Source of the DNA: CAYRTV01 sp964505785
Lineage (GTDB): Bacteria > Acidobacteriota > Aminicenantia > Aminicenantales > Aminicenantaceae
NCBI GenBank assembly: GCA_964505785.1
Contig: CAZDJZ010000028.1
Location: 1 to 29,692, forward strand
Length of the DNA: 29,692 nucleotides
Reading direction: 5' to 3'
A program made the translations under genes and the position numbers. Shown here in pieces: positions 16,631 to 23,695 of the stretch; the stretch's first letter is position 1; each line of letters starts with the position of its first letter. The notes beneath the pieces are model-generated. The model worked only from the letters and a program-made list of their open reading frames with translations. It had not been told where the DNA came from and searched no databases.

Positions 16631-17311
16631 TCATTTAATTTCCCCAGGCTTTTTAATTTCTTTACTCAAGGGAACATAATACAAAGAACTTTTTTTCACC
16701 TGCTTGATTTTTTCAATCAAGTCATGGATGTCTTCATCGTTATTGAAATTCAGCTCATCCGCTTTAACAACAAGAAGAGGTGTTGCCTGATAATTAAAGA
16801 AATAATAATCGAAAGCCTCCAAAAGATCCTCCAAGTATTTCTCGGAAATATTTTTTTCCACGGGTATTCCCTGGCGGGAAATCCGTTTCAACAATGTCGG
16901 CAGAGTTATCTGAAGATAGATTGTCAAATCCGGGCGGGCGATTTTTCCGGAAAAAATTCTAAATATTTTTTCATAGACTTGAAGCTCCTCGTCCGAAAGG
17001 GTTTGGTAGGCATAAATTTTATCTTTTTCAAATAAATAGTCGCAAAAAATCCTTTCTGTAAAAAGATCCCGCTGCAGCAGAGCTGACTGTTGATGATAGC
17101 GGTTTACAAGAAAAACAAGTTGGGCTAAAAAAGCGGCTCCTTCTTTCTCTTCATAAAACTCATTGATATATGGATTTTCCCGGCGATCCAAAATAAGCTT
17201 TCCTCCAACTTTTTCCGCCAGCTTTTTTACCAATTCCGATTTGCCGCACTTCAGCACACCTTCCACGGCAATATGTTGATAAGGAAATTTCGAATCCAAG
17301 GATTTTGTCAT
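16631..17311 (-). CDS. Deoxynucleoside kinase-like protein
   Basis: A 226-aa P-loop kinase of the deoxynucleoside kinase (dNK) family, which phosphorylates deoxynucleosides in salvage. The P-loop is GVLKCGKS (18-25) after the hydrophobic strand YQHIAVE. A TERIFCDYLFEKD segment matches the family's ERS-type motif near 83-95. PDLTIYLQITLPTLLKRISRQG is the conserved strand and LID region. Base preference cannot be read from sequence here. No strong SD is visible. It is likely the first gene of the run into panBCD, with an 85-bp gap before panB that holds a small CCTCGATT/ATTGAGG-type inverted repeat. Confidence 0.8.
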   Translation of the reverse strand: MTKSLDSKFPYQHIAVEGVLKCGKSELVKKLAEKVGGKLILDRRENPYINEFYEEKEGAAFLAQLVFLVNRYHQQSALLQRDLFTERIFCDYLFEKDKIYAYQTLSDEELQVYEKIFRIFSGKIARPDLTIYLQITLPTLLKRISRQGIPVEKNISEKYLEDLLEAFDYYFFNYQATPLLVVKADELNFNNDEDIHDLIEKIKQVKKSSLYYVPLSKEIKKPGEIK

Positions 17312-17347
17312 TTTCTATTCAGCTTATTGAGAAAAGCCTCGTGTTCG

Positions 17348-17483
17348 CCTGGATTATTCAGTTTAAAAACAGCGAGTAAACAATAACGAATAACACCGTA
17401 TAAGTCAAACAAATAACCAAACCCGGCTCGCTTTGTTCACACCTCATGTCATTCCCGGAGCGAAGCGACAGGAATCTTAGACG
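17348..17483. repeat. Isolated terminal motif plus TCATTCCCGGAGCGAAGCGAC repeat region
   Basis: CCTGGATTATTCA at 17348-17360 is an isolated copy of the MITE-like terminal motif. At 17449-17483 a hairpin-forming word (ATTCCCG...GAAGCGAC.GGAAT, then TTAGACG) recurs almost exactly at 18296-18330. Together with the palindromic repeats at 17528 and 17605 these make up the 370-bp gene-free stretch 17312-17681. Confidence 0.6.
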
Positions 17484-17527
17484 CCCTCGTCTTGCTCGCT
17501 GCGTCCTCATTTATCACGATCTCTTCG

Positions 17528-17566
17528 ATGTCATCCTGAGAACTCAAGGATCTTATGCTGCTTCGG
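17528..17566. repeat. Dispersed palindromic repeat, TGTCATCCTGAG family (copy 4)
   Basis: GATGTCATCCTGAGAACTCA followed by AGGATCTTATGCTGCTTCGG, a standard unit whose central arm is shortened. Confidence 0.65.
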
Positions 17567-17604
17567 CAGTCGTGACGGTACCTATTCATTATGCGAAACA
17601 GAGC

Positions 17605-17634
17605 AACATCCTCACGTTACTTCGCTCAGGATGT
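17605..17634. repeat. Dispersed palindromic repeat, TGTCATCCTGAG family (copy 5, short)
   Basis: ACATCCTCACGTTACTTCGC followed by TCAGGATGT. The arms ACATCCT/AGGATGT pair perfectly. Confidence 0.65.
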
Positions 17635-17681
17635 CCCTCGCTTTTCAGTTTACATTTTTCACTTTCCACTTATTTTTCTCA

Positions 17682-17909
17682 TCACTCTTTGCTATTCCCG
17701 TTTTGGGCAGACTTGACTTCCTCTTTAACCGGAATAATGATCCAAGCCACAATATAGAGGACAAAGATGGGAAACAACGCTGTCAGCAACGCTGCGGCAA
17801 CAAATATTAATCTAACCAGAGACACATCCAGATCAAAGTATTGGGCAACGCCGGCGCAGACACCGCCGATCATTTTATTGCTTCGAGATCGATATAATTT
17901 TTTCATCAT
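17682..17909 (-). CDS. PspC-domain membrane protein
   Basis: A 75-aa small membrane protein of the PspC family. The signature KLYRSRSNKMIGGVCAGVAQYFDLDVSLVRLIFV is followed by one long hydrophobic segment (about residues 33-58, AAALLTALFPIFVLYIVAWIIIPV) and a short charged tail. In phage-shock systems PspC senses envelope stress and binds PspA/PspB. Stand-alone copies like this are common, and no pspA or pspB is nearby. Two ATGs in tandem (17909, 17906) can serve as start. The SD-like AGGAAAG lies at the very edge of the MITE-like element at 17923, so that insertion forms its upstream region. Confidence 0.88.
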   Translation of the reverse strand: MMKKLYRSRSNKMIGGVCAGVAQYFDLDVSLVRLIFVAAALLTALFPIFVLYIVAWIIIPVKEEVKSAQNGNSKE

Positions 17910-17922
17910 AATTTTTCTTTCC

Positions 17923-18181
17923 TAACCTGGATTATTCATAAAAAAATTGCGATGTTTTTGCAATTTCTTTTTTATCAGCGATTAATATGATTTTTATTGA
18001 AAGTTCAAATGGAAAGTTTTTCATTTGCACATTTATATTATAATCGCAATTTTTTTACCCTTTGGGCGGGCCGACTCTCACCGCATCTGCTTTGTTGCAG
18101 GGCATTCGCGGTGAAGTACCACAGCTTCATGCCCTGCGCCTCGCATCTGCGGCAATCTCGACCCGTGAATAATCCAGGCTA
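17923..18181 (+). repeat. MITE-like structured element, full copy (A)
   Basis: Terminal inverted repeats TAACCTGGATTATTCA (17923-17938) and TGAATAATCCAGGCTA (18166-18181) match 15 of 16. The outermost TA on both sides could be a target duplication. The left half is an AT-rich hairpin closed by AAAAAAATTGCGAT (17940-17953) and ATCGCAATTTTTTT (18043-18056), a perfect 14 bp. The right half is a GC-rich hairpin: CGGGCCGA/TCGACCCG, CCGCA/TGCGG, GCAGGGCAT (18096-18104)/ATGCCCTGC (18129-18137). No coding potential is evident. Confidence 0.75.
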
Positions 18182-18242
18182 AGCGTTTGCCGGCCTCAGC
18201 TGTAAATTATACACACATCCCATTCAAAAAAACAGCCATGTT

Positions 18243-18396
18243 CCGTCTAAGACTAGTGGGTCCGGCCCGATCGCTTCACTCGGCAACCCCACAGCTCATT
18301 CCCGAAGCGAAGCGACGGGAATTTTAGACGGCACGGCTCGCTTCGCTCGCGTTACTTGGGTTTCTAGAGTTCTTAGGGTTACTAGGGTTCTTGCTC
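18243..18396. repeat. Inverted CCGTCTAA/TTAGACGG block and 9-bp TTACTAGGG array
   Basis: CCGTCTAA (18243-18250) is inverted as TTAGACGG (18324-18331), enclosing TCATTCCCGAAGCGAAGCGA-type sequence shared with 17449. From 18352 come 9-mers TTACTTGGG, TTTCTAGAG, TTCTTAGGG, TTACTAGGG, TTCTTGCTC, the same unit type as 25670. With the repeat at 18506 this fills the 407-bp gap 18182-18588. Confidence 0.6.
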
Positions 18397-18505
18397 GCTT
18401 CGCTCGCATTTATCGCGTTCATTGCGTTCGTTGCGCTCCAGGTTATAGGTTCCGGTTTATGGGTTGAGATATTTCCCTCATCCTTGACTCTTTACCTTAT
18501 TCGAG

Positions 18506-18571
18506 ACGAAGCAGTACAATATCTTTACGGCCGCTAGCGCGGCCTCAGGATGACAGCTCCGCTGTCATTTT
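18506..18571. repeat. Dispersed palindromic repeat, TGTCATCCTGAG family (copy 6)
   Basis: ACGAAGCAGTACAATATCTT, then CGGCCGC/GCGGCC, then TCAGGATGACAGC-TCC-GCTGTCATTTT. It ends about 20 bp before the -10 element of the aldehyde dehydrogenase gene. Confidence 0.7.
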
Positions 18572-18591
18572 CCTAACCGGCATATCGCGTG

Positions 18592-18597
18592 TATAAT
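18592..18597 (+). promoter_or_regulatory. -10 element of the aldehyde dehydrogenase gene
   Basis: Perfect TATAAT at 18592-18597, with no good -35 hexamer at the right distance. The SD AAAGGAGG at 18603-18610 follows at once, so the leader would be very short. Confidence 0.4.
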
Positions 18598-18618
18598 AAA
18601 AGAAAGGAGGACATGGAT

Positions 18619-20205
18619 ATGACTCACCCTGTTCTTATAGACGGCCGCTGGAGAACGGCGCAGGAACCTGCAGGCCGTTTCCAGCCTGAATCTCCTGCTG
18701 TTGCAGATGAATTACCGGAAATTTATCCCGTTTCCAGCTTCAAAGACCTTGAAATCGCTATTGAATCTGCGATGAAAGCGGTTCAAGAGCTTCAGCAGAC
18801 GAAACCGGAAGAAAAAGCCGATTTTTTGGAAGGATTTGCACAAAATATTGAGGATAAAACGGACGCCCTCATAAAAACGGCATCGATGGAAACCGGGCTT
18901 GCCATAGAGCCCCGGCTTAAATCCGTGGAACTTCCCCGTACTGCGGATCAGCTCCGCAAAGCTGCCGCTGCTGTCAGGGACCGTTTCTGGTGCAGGGCGA
19001 TTATCGACACAAAATTAAATATCCGCTCCTGCTATGCTCCTTTGGGAGGACCGGTTGTCATCTTCGGCCCCAATAACTTCCCGCTGGCCTTCAATGCGGT
19101 TTCAGGAGGAGATTTCGCCGCGGCCATTGCCGCCGGGAATCCCGTTATCGCCAAGGCTCATCCCAGTCATCCCGGGACCACTAAGATCCTGGCTGATGCC
19201 GCATTCCAAGCCTTACAGGAAACCAATCTACCCCGCACCTTGGTACAAATGGTTTATCATATGCATTCTGATTCAGGCTTGCGTCTGGTGTCCCATCCTC
19301 AAGTCGGTGCCACCGCGTTTACGGGAAACAGGTCCTCAGGACTCCACCTCAAAAAGGCTGCGGAAAGAGCCGGAAACCTTATTTACCTGGAGATGTCGAG
19401 TATCAATCCCGTCGTTATATTACCGGGAGCCATCCGGGAGAAAGGCCGTGAAATCGCAGCGGAACTTTTTCAGTCCTGCACGCTTGGAATGGGCCAGTTC
19501 TGCACAAATCCGGGAGTGGTGATCTACGTTGGTGACTCAGAAGGAAAAGAATTCACAGCTTTTGTCCGGAACAGTTTTCAGAAAGAACCGAAAGGAGTCA
19601 TGCTGAGCAAAGAAGTGGTTAGAAGTTTGGAAATTTCCCTGCAAAAGCTTCAGAATGCCGGAGCCCGGCTGCTGGAAGGAGGTCAAAGGGAACGTGGCGA
19701 AGGATATCGTTTTCAAAACACTCTGCTGAAAATTTCAGGCATCGATTATTTGAAAAATCCACATGAACTGCAAACGGAGGCCTTCGGACCCTCAACCTTA
19801 CTCATTGAAGCCGTGGATATCATGCAAATCACAGAAATACTCAAATCTTTAAACGGAAACCTTACCGGAACCATATACAGCCATTCCAGCAAAAAGGATG
19901 ACCAGATTTATCAGCAAATCGAACCTCTATTACGACTAAAAGTCGGCCGTCTCCTTAATAACAAGATGCCGACAGGTGTTGCTGTCACACCGGCTATGCA
20001 TCACGGAGGACCGTTTCCGGCCAGCGGCCATCCCGGCTTCACGGCAGTGGGAATTCCCCCCGCCATTTGGAGATTCGCTGCCGTCCACTGTTATGATAAT
20101 GTAAGGCAGGACCGCCTGCCGGCCGAACTCCGTAATGAAAATCCTACAGGATACATGTGGCGATATGTTGATGGGGAGTGGACACAAGAGGATATTAATA
20201 AGTAA
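18619..20205 (+). CDS. Aldehyde dehydrogenase, 2,5-dioxovalerate (alpha-ketoglutarate semialdehyde) type
   Basis: An NAD(P)+-dependent aldehyde dehydrogenase of 528 aa. The cofactor-binding strand GGPVVIFGPNNFPLAFNA lies near 144-161. The general base is Glu258 in YLEMSSINPV and the nucleophile is Cys295 in GQFCTNPG. GPNNFPLAFNAVSGGD and the later LLNNKMPTGVAVTPAMHHGGPFPASG match the KGSADH group, which oxidises 2,5-dioxopentanoate to 2-oxoglutarate in sugar-acid or hydroxyproline breakdown. The substrate is inferred from family resemblance only, and no dehydratase or aldolase is nearby. The start at 18619 is 8 nt from SD AAAGGAGG; ATG 18613 would be only 2 nt away. It could also detoxify aldehydes alongside the neighbouring AOR. 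Confidence 0.88.
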   Translation: MTHPVLIDGRWRTAQEPAGRFQPESPAVADELPEIYPVSSFKDLEIAIESAMKAVQELQQTKPEEKADFLEGFAQNIEDKTDALIKTASMETGLAIEPRLKSVELPRTADQLRKAAAAVRDRFWCRAIIDTKLNIRSCYAPLGGPVVIFGPNNFPLAFNAVSGGDFAAAIAAGNPVIAKAHPSHPGTTKILADAAFQALQETNLPRTLVQMVYHMHSDSGLRLVSHPQVGATAFTGNRSSGLHLKKAAERAGNLIYLEMSSINPVVILPGAIREKGREIAAELFQSCTLGMGQFCTNPGVVIYVGDSEGKEFTAFVRNSFQKEPKGVMLSKEVVRSLEISLQKLQNAGARLLEGGQRERGEGYRFQNTLLKISGIDYLKNPHELQTEAFGPSTLLIEAVDIMQITEILKSLNGNLTGTIYSHSSKKDDQIYQQIEPLLRLKVGRLLNNKMPTGVAVTPAMHHGGPFPASGHPGFTAVGIPPAIWRFAAVHCYDNVRQDRLPAELRNENPTGYMWRYVDGEWTQEDINK

Positions 20206-20290
20206 AGAGTGAAGAGAAAAGAGAAATCAAAAAAGACACGTCCTTGTCGTCCTGAGGAGCGAAGCGACATAAGGATCTTATAATGCCTCG
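20203..20290. repeat. Microsatellite and palindromic repeat (copy 7) after the aldehyde dehydrogenase gene
   Basis: AGTAAAGAGTGAAGAGAAAA-type sequence starts in the aldehyde dehydrogenase stop codon. A unit of the dispersed family, CGTCCTGAGGAGCGAAGCGA with ATAAGGATCTTA, follows at 20247-20290. Confidence 0.6.
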
Positions 20291-20298
20291 TAGAGAAA

Positions 20299-20482
20299 CC
20301 TGGTTATTCGCAGGCCGAGATTGCAGGAGATATGGATTTGCGGCGATAAAGTCGTGGCACTGCACGTCGAAGAGCCGCAAATTCATAGATGCGGCGAGAT
20401 TCGGCCTGCCCGCAGGGTGAAAAAATTGTGATTTAAAATAAGATGAAAAAAATTATCACAATTTTTTCATACATAACCCAAG
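20299..20482 (-). repeat. MITE-like structured element, second copy (B), opposite orientation
   Basis: It begins CCTGGTTATTCG (20299-20310) and ends CATAACCCAAG (20472-20482). The GC-rich hairpin has GCAGGCCGA (20310-20318)/TCGGCCTGC (20401-20409) as base and ATTTGCGGC (20336-20344)/GCCGCAAAT (20374-20382) as arm, both perfect, with an apical CGTG/CACG. The AT-rich hairpin is TGAAAAAATTGTGAT (20418-20432)/ATCACAATTTTTTCA (20455-20469), a perfect 15 bp. It stops 2 bp from the stop codon of the ThiS-like gene and may act as its terminator. Confidence 0.7.
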
Positions 20483-20484
20483 TT

Positions 20485-20712
20485 TCAGCCGCCGGCGACT
20501 AGATGCAGCACCTTAACATCCGCGCCTGCCGGGATTTTGGTACGGCTGTATTCTTTTCTCTTTACAAGCTGTCCGTTTATTTTCACCACCAGCATGCGCC
20601 AGGTATAATTCATTTTCTCCAGCAAGCGAGCCACTGTCATTCCCTCTTCCCACTCAACAGGGCGATTGTTGACAGTGATCAAATGTTTTTCTTTATCAGA
20701 ATGAGATTCCAT
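20485..20712 (-). CDS. ThiS/MoaD-like sulfur-carrier protein
   Basis: A 75-aa beta-grasp protein ending in GG (VLHLVAGG), the C-terminal diglycine that is activated to a thiocarboxylate by E1-like enzymes. The core ITVNNRPVEWEEGMTVARLLEKMNYTWRMLVVKINGQLV fits ThiS better than MoaD. It sits 14 bp after the AOR stop and is almost surely co-transcribed. Small MoaD/ThiS homologues beside AOR genes are frequent in anaerobes, so a role in supplying sulfur for the tungsto/molybdopterin dithiolene is the likely inference. A thiamine role cannot be excluded. No clear SD is visible. Confidence 0.85.
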   Translation of the reverse strand: MESHSDKEKHLITVNNRPVEWEEGMTVARLLEKMNYTWRMLVVKINGQLVKRKEYSRTKIPAGADVKVLHLVAGG

Positions 20713-20726
20713 GCACTCTATGCAAT

Positions 20727-22883
20727 TCAGGACAGATGCGGCTTAATCACCTCGAGCAATTCCGGCAGGTCCATTCCCAACTCTTTAAGATGTTCGATTT
20801 TGGGCACACCGTTCTTGGTCCAGCCTCTTCTCTGATAAACAGCATCTAAGAGTTTCTCATACCTGTCTTCCCTGTATTCCCGCAGAATCTTAAGCTTCTC
20901 TATAGTGGATTTTCCTTCCGGGTTCACACCGACTTCTTCTTTCAGTTGTTTATCGTAACGGTCCTGCCGGGATTCATACTCTTTTTCCGTCACCGGACCG
21001 GCGGCGCGAAAAGGCTGGGCGTCATGCTGCCGCAATCCGTATCCCCGGCGAATATTGAAAATCCGCTGAAAATTATATACACGCTCGGATTGACGAATCA
21101 TTTCTTTTTTATCAATATTTTTTCCGGTTACCGCATTAAAGATGGTGACATAATTGTCTACATGCTCGGGAATTTTTTCCGGTTCATCGGTTTCTTCATT
21201 ACCAACAGGTTCCACGTCATTCCATGGAAGCTTGCACAGCCCCATTAACCCGAACCATGTCCTGAACATAGGGAAATAATGCAGGGCTTCCGCTTTGTCT
21301 TCGAAGGTGGGAATCTGATTATTGACCATGTCCATGAAAATAACCCAAGCCTCGTCATGCTGCGGTCCTTTGTTGGTCATGGCGTAACCACCCTGCTGGG
21401 CCAATGATTCCTTGGAAACATATTGAGAATATTCCAGGCCTTTGTTCTCCATCCCGATATCATTCAAAAATCCGGGGTCGGCTCCGTTTTCCTTAACAAA
21501 TTTTTCTTTCATCTTCCGGACGCCCAACCCCACAACAGGGCCGAAACCTTCGCCGCGGGCCATCTGATGGAGTATTTCCAAGGCTGCATCGGAATTTCCG
21601 AAATTCAATTTCAGGCCGCCAGTGGTTTTCTCGTCGATGATCCCTTTTTCAAAACATTCCATGGCAAAAGCTGTTGCCGTTCCGAAAGAAATGGTGTCTA
21701 TTCCATAGGTGTCACAATAGAAATTAATCTCCAGAATCGCATCTACATCAAAAATTCCGCAGTTGGACCCGACTCCTGCAGCTGTCTCATACTCAGGTCC
21801 TTCCACCGTCACCTTTTGTCCTTTGTACGGACCAGTTTTTAATTCATAATCTTCTGCCGTCTTGCAGCAGGACATCATACATCCCACCCAGCAGCCGTCG
21901 GGAACACCCTGCGTGAATCTCTCTTTGAATTTATTGGAACTGATTTTGCCGGCATCGGGATGAGAGCCGTACTGAAAATTTTTAACCGGAAGCAAATCGT
22001 ATTCATCCATGATTTCCATCAAGTGAGCGGTTCCGACCTGTCGCATCCGGTTTTGCTGATCATCCAATTTTTTCATTTCATTGCGAAAACGGTTCCCGCG
22101 TTCAATAATCGGCTTCATGTCCAAAACATTGTTCAAATCCGCTTTCATTCCAGGAATCTTGGCCACAACGGCCTTGATATGCTTATCCCGGAAAACGCGT
22201 CCGATTCCTCCGCGGCCGGCCTGTTTCACCCGAATTTCTTTCCTCTTTCCGTCCCACCAGCTGAAATTCAGCATGCCGATGTTTGCATGTTCAGCCCCGC
22301 GTCCGGAGGAAACCACGGAAACATTCCGTTTGTCCTTTTCATCATCCGCATACATTTCTGTCAGCTGTTCAGCCAGGATATGCGTATCTACAGCTTCATC
22401 CGGAGCTTCTTCAATGGTGATTTTGTTCTTTGTGCCGTCAATGAAAATCACCACGTCATTTTTGGCTTTTCCCTGGATTTCCAGCGCATCAAATCCGGAA
22501 AATTTCATATATGGACCAAAATATCCCCCTACATTGGAATCAATAACCACATCCGTCAGCGGGGATATGCTCACCACTAATGACTTGCCGGTTCCGGAAT
22601 ACTGGGTGATTCCCGCAATGGGTCCCGGAGAGATCACAATTTCATTTTCCGGATCATCCCACTTGGTTTCAGGCTTGGTTCCGTCCCATAAAAGCCGCAG
22701 GCCGAATCCCTTTCCGCCAATAAATTTTTCCTTCATTTGCTCTGTGACCGGCTTTTCCTTGACCGTATTGTCATCCAGGTTTATGTGCAAAGTCCGGTTA
22801 TTATATCCTCTTTCTAATTCTCCCGGCTCATAGGAATATTCTTTGAGGAGTTCATGCCGACTCTTTAATTTTTTAACATCCAT
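20727..22883 (-). CDS. Aldehyde:ferredoxin oxidoreductase family protein (tungsto- or molybdo-bispterin enzyme)
   Basis: A 718-aa AOR-family enzyme that would oxidise aldehydes to acids, or act in reverse, with ferredoxin at a bis-pterin W/Mo site. Family landmarks run in order: FIGGKGFGLRLLWD, GPIAGITQYSGTGKS, NVGGYFGPYMKFSGFDALEIQGKA, RGAEHANIGM, AGRGGIGRVFRDKHIKAV, VEGPEYETAAGVGSNCGI, YGIDTISFG, and late Cys550 in GLCKLPW. The [4Fe-4S] motif reads CWVGCMMSCC (331-340), CX3CX3C, not the CX2CX3C of the Pyrococcus enzyme. The start at 22883 is chosen because AAGGAG (minus strand, 22891-22896) is 7 nt upstream. The longer reading to 22928 lacks an SD. It is longer than classic AOR (about 605 aa). 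Substrate is not deducible. Confidence 0.92.
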   Translation of the reverse strand: MDVKKLKSRHELLKEYSYEPGELERGYNNRTLHINLDDNTVKEKPVTEQMKEKFIGGKGFGLRLLWDGTKPETKWDDPENEIVISPGPIAGITQYSGTGKSLVVSISPLTDVVIDSNVGGYFGPYMKFSGFDALEIQGKAKNDVVIFIDGTKNKITIEEAPDEAVDTHILAEQLTEMYADDEKDKRNVSVVSSGRGAEHANIGMLNFSWWDGKRKEIRVKQAGRGGIGRVFRDKHIKAVVAKIPGMKADLNNVLDMKPIIERGNRFRNEMKKLDDQQNRMRQVGTAHLMEIMDEYDLLPVKNFQYGSHPDAGKISSNKFKERFTQGVPDGCWVGCMMSCCKTAEDYELKTGPYKGQKVTVEGPEYETAAGVGSNCGIFDVDAILEINFYCDTYGIDTISFGTATAFAMECFEKGIIDEKTTGGLKLNFGNSDAALEILHQMARGEGFGPVVGLGVRKMKEKFVKENGADPGFLNDIGMENKGLEYSQYVSKESLAQQGGYAMTNKGPQHDEAWVIFMDMVNNQIPTFEDKAEALHYFPMFRTWFGLMGLCKLPWNDVEPVGNEETDEPEKIPEHVDNYVTIFNAVTGKNIDKKEMIRQSERVYNFQRIFNIRRGYGLRQHDAQPFRAAGPVTEKEYESRQDRYDKQLKEEVGVNPEGKSTIEKLKILREYREDRYEKLLDAVYQRRGWTKNGVPKIEHLKELGMDLPELLEVIKPHLS

Positions 22884-23003
22884 TTCCTGTCTCCTTTTAG
22901 ATTTCATTTGATAAAAATACAACAACAATATAATGTTTATTCTATAGGTATATATATATTAACTTTTTTCATCCCGATAATCAATCGTGAATTGCGGCTG
23001 CAT

Positions 23004-23552
23004 ATGAAAAAGAAAAATTCACACATTTATATCCTGACGGGGAATGTCCACACCGGGAAAACCACAATCCTCAAATCGGTTTGCAGTCAATTAAAACAAA
23101 AAGGTATTCATCTCAGCGGCCTTCTCAGCCTCAGCCTGTATTCCGGCGATACACTCCATGGCTATAATGGATATGACCTGGCCACGAATGACAGATTCAC
23201 ACTGGCCCGGGTTAAGACCGGTTCAGGAGATCTGCGGTGCGGCCGTTTTGTTTTTTCTCCTGAAGGTCAAAAAAGAGCTCGGGCGGCGCTGCTCCGGCCG
23301 GGCCGATTCGATTTGACAGTCGTGGATGAGATAGGGCCCCTAGAGCTGAAAAGGTTAGGGTTTTGGCAGCCGGTCACGGCCCTTCTTTCCCGCGGCCGCT
23401 CCCTGCTTATCGTTATCCGCAAGCCGCTGCTTCCGGAATTCACGAAAATTCTTCCCCTTCCTGATGTGATTTTTGACATAAGCCGGACGGATCTGCAGAA
23501 AAGAATAGTTGATACCATTTTAAAAGAAAAAGCTCCGAATCTCACAGATTGA
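23004..23552 (+). CDS. THEP1-type nucleoside-triphosphatase / nucleotide kinase-like P-loop protein
   Basis: A 182-aa P-loop protein of the NTPase_1 (THEP1) type. Walker A is TGNVHTGKTT near 11-20, Walker B VVDEIGPLEL near 105-114, and a short C-terminal helix follows. In the family the protein hydrolyses NTPs slowly, and its cellular role is unknown. The ATG at 23004 was chosen because homology begins at once (SHIYILTGN). The upstream extension to 22908 looks non-coding and overlaps the AOR leader. It diverges from the AOR operon across about 120 bp and precedes the TonB receptor. Its P-loop layout is similar to MobB, so a link to pterin cofactor or nucleotide handling is conceivable but unproven. 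Confidence 0.8.
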   Translation: MKKKNSHIYILTGNVHTGKTTILKSVCSQLKQKGIHLSGLLSLSLYSGDTLHGYNGYDLATNDRFTLARVKTGSGDLRCGRFVFSPEGQKRARAALLRPGRFDLTVVDEIGPLELKRLGFWQPVTALLSRGRSLLIVIRKPLLPEFTKILPLPDVIFDISRTDLQKRIVDTILKEKAPNLTD

Positions 23553-23598
23553 ACTTTTCTTTTTTATTTGTTAACATTGCAGACCGAATTAAACTTAA

Positions 23599-23691
23599 CT
23601 CCGAGTCAATAGGGCTAAAGCATTCCGCCATGCCCGTTGACCGATAGGGTAAGATTGGAAACGGCCTTGCCTTCCGTGCTTGTAAAGGAGG
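23599..23691 (+). ncRNA. Structured leader of the TonB receptor gene, candidate riboswitch
   Basis: The RNA can form P-a GTCAA (23605-23609)/TTGAC (23637-23641) with GGGC (23612-23615)/GCCC (23632-23635). P-b AGGGTAAG (23646-23653)/CTTGCCTT (23666-23673) is capped by G-GAAA-C, a GNRA tetraloop at 23658-23661. Loop a AAGCA (23618-23622) can pair with TGCTT (23677-23681) as a pseudoknot, and CTCC (23599-23602) with GGAG of the SD (23687-23690). Context beside AOR and the CTCCGAG/GGAAAC words suggest a Moco/Tuco-type element. This is from memory and unverified. Confidence 0.4.
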
Positions 23692-23695
23692 CAAA

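Noticed and set aside
20727..20950. AOR start at 22928 with 15 extra residues
   Set aside because: No SD precedes that ATG, whereas AAGGAG lies 7 nt before the ATG at 22883.
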